Assembly: GCF_018555685.1 (NCBI RefSeq)
Contig: NZ_JAFLWW010000003.1
Location: 310,001-374,000, forward strand
DNA length: 64,000 nucleotides
Direction: 5' to 3'
Source of the DNA: Aminobacter anthyllidis
GTDB taxonomy: Bacteria > Pseudomonadota > Alphaproteobacteria > Rhizobiales > Rhizobiaceae
The notes beneath the pieces were generated by a model. The model had not been told where the DNA came from. It did no database searches and was given only the letters and a program-made list of their open reading frames with translations. A program made the position numbers and the translations under genes. Shown one piece after another: positions 62,233 through 64,000 of the stretch (positions are counted from its first letter, which is position 1; each line of letters starts with the position of its first letter).

Positions 62233-62430
62233 ATGCACACTGACATCGAAGCAACGGCCAACAAGCTCGCCTGCGACCCCCGCATCAGCGACTACGACTT
62301 CTGGCGTTCGCTTCGCAACATCAACAACGAGCTGTTCGAGATCGCCAACAACAACCGGCCGATCCCGATCGAGATGCTGCGCTGGCGCGTCATCCTGCGC
62401 CAGGCCCGCTCCAAGCGCGGCGTGGCCTGA
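62233..62430 (+). CDS. Small hypothetical protein, 65 residues
   Basis: Protein of 65 residues, starting MHTDIEATANKLACDPRISD and ending RWRVILRQARSKRGVA. It is predicted mostly helical with a basic C-terminus and no membrane helix. GAGG is six bases before the ATG. The reading frame is open upstream only to a TTG four codons away. A two-part hairpin follows. I do not recognise a family. Confidence 0.65.
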   Translation: MHTDIEATANKLACDPRISDYDFWRSLRNINNELFEIANNNRPIPIEMLRWRVILRQARSKRGVA

Positions 62431-62488
62431 AGCGGCCGAAAGGCGCGCCAGCCGCGCCTTCGCCGCTTGCCTGATCAGGCAAGCTTTT
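62431..62488 (+). terminator. Two hairpins ending the small hypothetical gene
   Basis: AGCGGC-CGA-AAGGCGCG-CCAGC-CGCGCCTT-C-GCCGCT (62431-62467) forms a long stem. Then a 20-bp perfect palindrome centred on GATC (62465-62484) makes an 8-bp stem followed by TTTTCC. The stop codon of the convergent dienelactone hydrolase gene is inside the second. Confidence 0.7.
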
Positions 62489-63353
62489 CCTTGAAGAACG
62501 CCACGGTACGCCCCCAGGCCAGCTCAGCCGCTTCCTTGTTGTAGCGGGCCTCCGAGGTGTCGTTGTTGAAGGCGTGCTGGGCGCCGTCATAGACGAATAC
62601 CTGGAAGTCCTTGCCTGCCTTTTCCAGCGCCGCCTTGTAGGCGTCGATGCCGGCATTGATGCGATCGTCCTTGCCGGCATAGTGCAGCAAAAGTGCCGCT
62701 TTGATGTTGGCGATCGCTGCCTCGTCCTTGGGCTGCGCACCATAATAGGCGACGCCGGCGCCGAGGTCCGGCGCGTTGACGGCGAGCAGGTTGACCGTGC
62801 CGCCGCCCCAGCAGAAGCCGACAGCGCCGACCTTGCCGTTGCCGCGCTCATGGCCTTTCAGAAAGGCCACCGTCGCCACGCCGTTGGCCACCGTCTGAGC
62901 GGCATCCAGCTGGCCGAACATTTCGCGCGCCTTCTCCTCGTCCGGCGGCGTGCCGCCCAGCGGCGACAGGTAGTCTGGCGCCAGTGCGACGAAGCCTTCG
63001 AGCGCGATGCGCCGCGCCACGTCGCGGATATGCGGGTTGAGGCCCCTGTTCTCGTGGATGACGATGACGGCCGGCAGCTTGCCGGCGTTCTCGGCCGGCT
63101 GGACGAGATAGCCCTTCATCTCGCCCGAGCCGCCGGGATAGGCGATGTCCTCGGCCTTGAGCCGCTTGTCGTCGTCGGCAACGATCGCGGCACGTGCCTG
63201 GCTGGCCGAGAGCAGCGGCGCGATCGCCGCCGCGGCGGCGCCCGAGCCGGCAAGCTTGGTCAGCTTCTCCATGAAGCCGCGCCGGTCGAGCGTCAGGTGG
63301 GTGTATTCGTCATAGGCATCGATCATCGCCTGGGTGATGGCGGGTCTTGTCAT
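62475..63353 (-). CDS. Dienelactone hydrolase family protein, Tat-exported
   Basis: Alpha/beta hydrolase of 292 residues. A twin-arginine signal (DRRGFMEKLTKLAGSGAAAA, residues 23-42, with ASQARA before the cleavage site) indicates export in folded form. The catalytic Cys is in GFCWGG, with a later Asp and the His in AQHAFNND. An upstream Glu in HENRGLNPH fits the family. The start is the ATG at 63353. Periplasmic dienelactone-hydrolase-like enzymes have varied ester or lactone substrates, so the reaction is not assigned. A tandem repeat lies 50-100 bases upstream. Confidence 0.87.
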   Translation of the reverse strand: MTRPAITQAMIDAYDEYTHLTLDRRGFMEKLTKLAGSGAAAAAIAPLLSASQARAAIVADDDKRLKAEDIAYPGGSGEMKGYLVQPAENAGKLPAVIVIHENRGLNPHIRDVARRIALEGFVALAPDYLSPLGGTPPDEEKAREMFGQLDAAQTVANGVATVAFLKGHERGNGKVGAVGFCWGGGTVNLLAVNAPDLGAGVAYYGAQPKDEAAIANIKAALLLHYAGKDDRINAGIDAYKAALEKAGKDFQVFVYDGAQHAFNNDTSEARYNKEAAELAWGRTVAFFKEKLA

Positions 63354-63403
63354 GGCTCGCTCCCATTTTTGCCTGTCATTCCAGCGAGCTTAACGTATGC
63401 AGA

Positions 63404-63451
63404 TGTAGTTGGGTTCACGGTTGCTGTAGTTGTCTTCACGCTTGCGTGAAG
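63404..63451 (-). repeat. 21-bp tandem repeat and adjacent palindrome upstream of the dienelactone hydrolase gene
   Basis: TGTAGTTG-GG-TTCACG-G-TTGC (63404-63424) and TGTAGTTG-TC-TTCACG-C-TTGC (63425-63445) are directly adjacent copies that differ at three positions. CTTCACGC-TT-GCGTGAAG (63434-63451) is a perfect palindrome overlapping the second. They begin 51 bases upstream of the start codon, and would suit paired binding of a regulator. Confidence 0.55.
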
Positions 63452-63526
63452 AGCGCCTGACAATGGCAAATCAGAAGCATCCCCGCGCCGTGCGGCGCAA
63501 GGATGCCCTCGAAAGCCGTCGTTGGC

Positions 63527-64000
63527 TCAGTCCTGGCTTTCCATGAAGCGGATGCGATTGCCGAACGGGTCGATCACCTCGCACTCCAGCCCCCAGTCCT
63601 GATGCTGCAGGCCCGGGCGGTTGTATTTGTAGTTCTTGGCGATCAGCCCCTTCTGGAACGCTTCCACGCCCTTCATGTAGCAGACCGCTGTCGCGCCCGG
63701 GCTGGCGTCGCCGGAATGCTCCGACAGATGCAGCTTCAGGCCACCGCGCGACACCTGGCAGTACAGCGGCGCGCCGGGATGGAAGCGATGCTCCCAGTCG
63801 ACGGCGCAGTCGAGGAAGCCTGCGTAGAAGCCCCTCGCCTTGTCCTCGTCGAAGATGCGGAAGATCGGCACCGGCTGGGTGAAGCTGACCCCGCCAGCGG
63901 CAACATCCTCCGGTTTTTCCAGCTTGCTCGCCAAGATGTTCCAGGTCTCGACGCCGAATTGCCTGGCGACGATCTCCAGTGCCTCGCTATGGCTGACATC
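63527..64000 (-). CDS. Glyoxalase superfamily (VOC) protein, N-terminus outside the window
   Basis: The frame stays open to the right edge, so the visible 157 residues lack the true start. The first visible part (SHSEALEIVARQFGVETWNI) is the end of the small helical domain found in front of VOC domains in a family of glyoxalase-related proteins. The VOC domain (FTQPVPIFRIFDEDKARGFY onward, with HQDWGLECEVIDPFGNRIRF at its end) follows. Bleomycin-resistance-like or unknown lyase activities are typical; the exact function is not clear. It is not a short 135-residue protein starting at 63934. Confidence 0.82.
   Translation of the reverse strand, partial: DVSHSEALEIVARQFGVETWNILASKLEKPEDVAAGGVSFTQPVPIFRIFDEDKARGFYAGFLDCAVDWEHRFHPGAPLYCQVSRGGLKLHLSEHSGDASPGATAVCYMKGVEAFQKGLIAKNYKYNRPGLQHQDWGLECEVIDPFGNRIRFMESQD

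Noticed and set aside
63527-63934. VOC protein starting at 63934
   Set aside because: The frame continues to the window edge with conserved sequence, so 63934 is an internal TTG and the gene is truncated by the window.

Overview
The window is a gene-dense stretch of high-GC chromosome from an alphaproteobacterium of the order Rhizobiales, most like Mesorhizobium, Aminobacter or a related Phyllobacteriaceae. The evidence is a split, circularly permuted tmRNA with the tag ANDNYAEARLAA, a BA14K-family protein, an alpha-type SspB followed by a DUF4169 protein, and the dispersed palindromic repeat (GCATGA-CC-GAAAA...TTTTCGG-AAA-GGATCATGC) common between rhizobial genes. I see no insertion sequence, prophage, integrase or CRISPR array. 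It reads as a core and near-core chromosomal region.

Layout. 1-5.1 kb: sulfate uptake (end of the binding protein, cysT, cysW, cysA), an Rrf2 regulator with four clustered cysteines, an SsuD-like flavin monooxygenase and a 50-residue membrane protein behind a perfect dyad. 5.3-7.1 kb: a lipoprotein, a membrane protein and two identical tRNA-Lys(CUU) genes in a duplicated promoter-gene unit. 7-14.5 kb: PhzF isomerase, a MacAB-like efflux set, cupin, NUDIX hydrolase, EEP nuclease, BA14K. 14.5-25.9 kb: PilZ protein, ilvC behind a TetR gene, a LysR/PRISE-reductase pair, an OmpA-type protein, a flavin monooxygenase, Kup, PdxJ, and a SpoIIAA-like/PP2C pair. 26-33.6 kb: RecD-like helicase, ankyrin protein, a cobalt-type nitrile hydratase operon, a frameshifted SDR-DoxX gene with DUF2269, LysE exporter. 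33.7-36.4 kb: ilvBN with an attenuation leader. 36.5-46.2 kb: HerA-like ATPase, GGDEF protein, miaA/serB, and the envelope quality-control operon hflK-hflC-DUF2065-Do protease. 46.3-54.5 kb: folA, thyA, ssrA, a second GGDEF protein, a Bcr-type exporter with TetR, the sspB operon, and a BrnT/BrnA toxin-antitoxin pair. 54.5-64 kb: a giant AsmA protein, an FAD D-2-hydroxyacid dehydrogenase, a thioesterase, a Tat-exported dienelactone hydrolase and a truncated VOC protein.

Functional links. ilvB, ilvN and ilvC supply the first two steps of branched-chain amino-acid synthesis and appear to be controlled differently: leader-peptide attenuation for ilvBN, and possibly a TetR repressor for ilvC. ssrA and sspB belong to the same rescue-and-degradation route (tag, SspB adaptor, ClpXP). 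HflKC and the Do protease cover membrane and periplasmic proteolysis. Two active-looking GGDEF enzymes and a PilZ protein suggest c-di-GMP signalling. The most notable finds are the ilvBN leader (promoter, almost leaderless 17-residue peptide, terminator), small features easily missed in annotation (50-residue membrane protein, split tmRNA), a one-base frameshift in the SDR-DoxX gene, and several dyads or tandem repeats next to uncharacterised genes. All calls come from reading sequence and translations; no database search was run.
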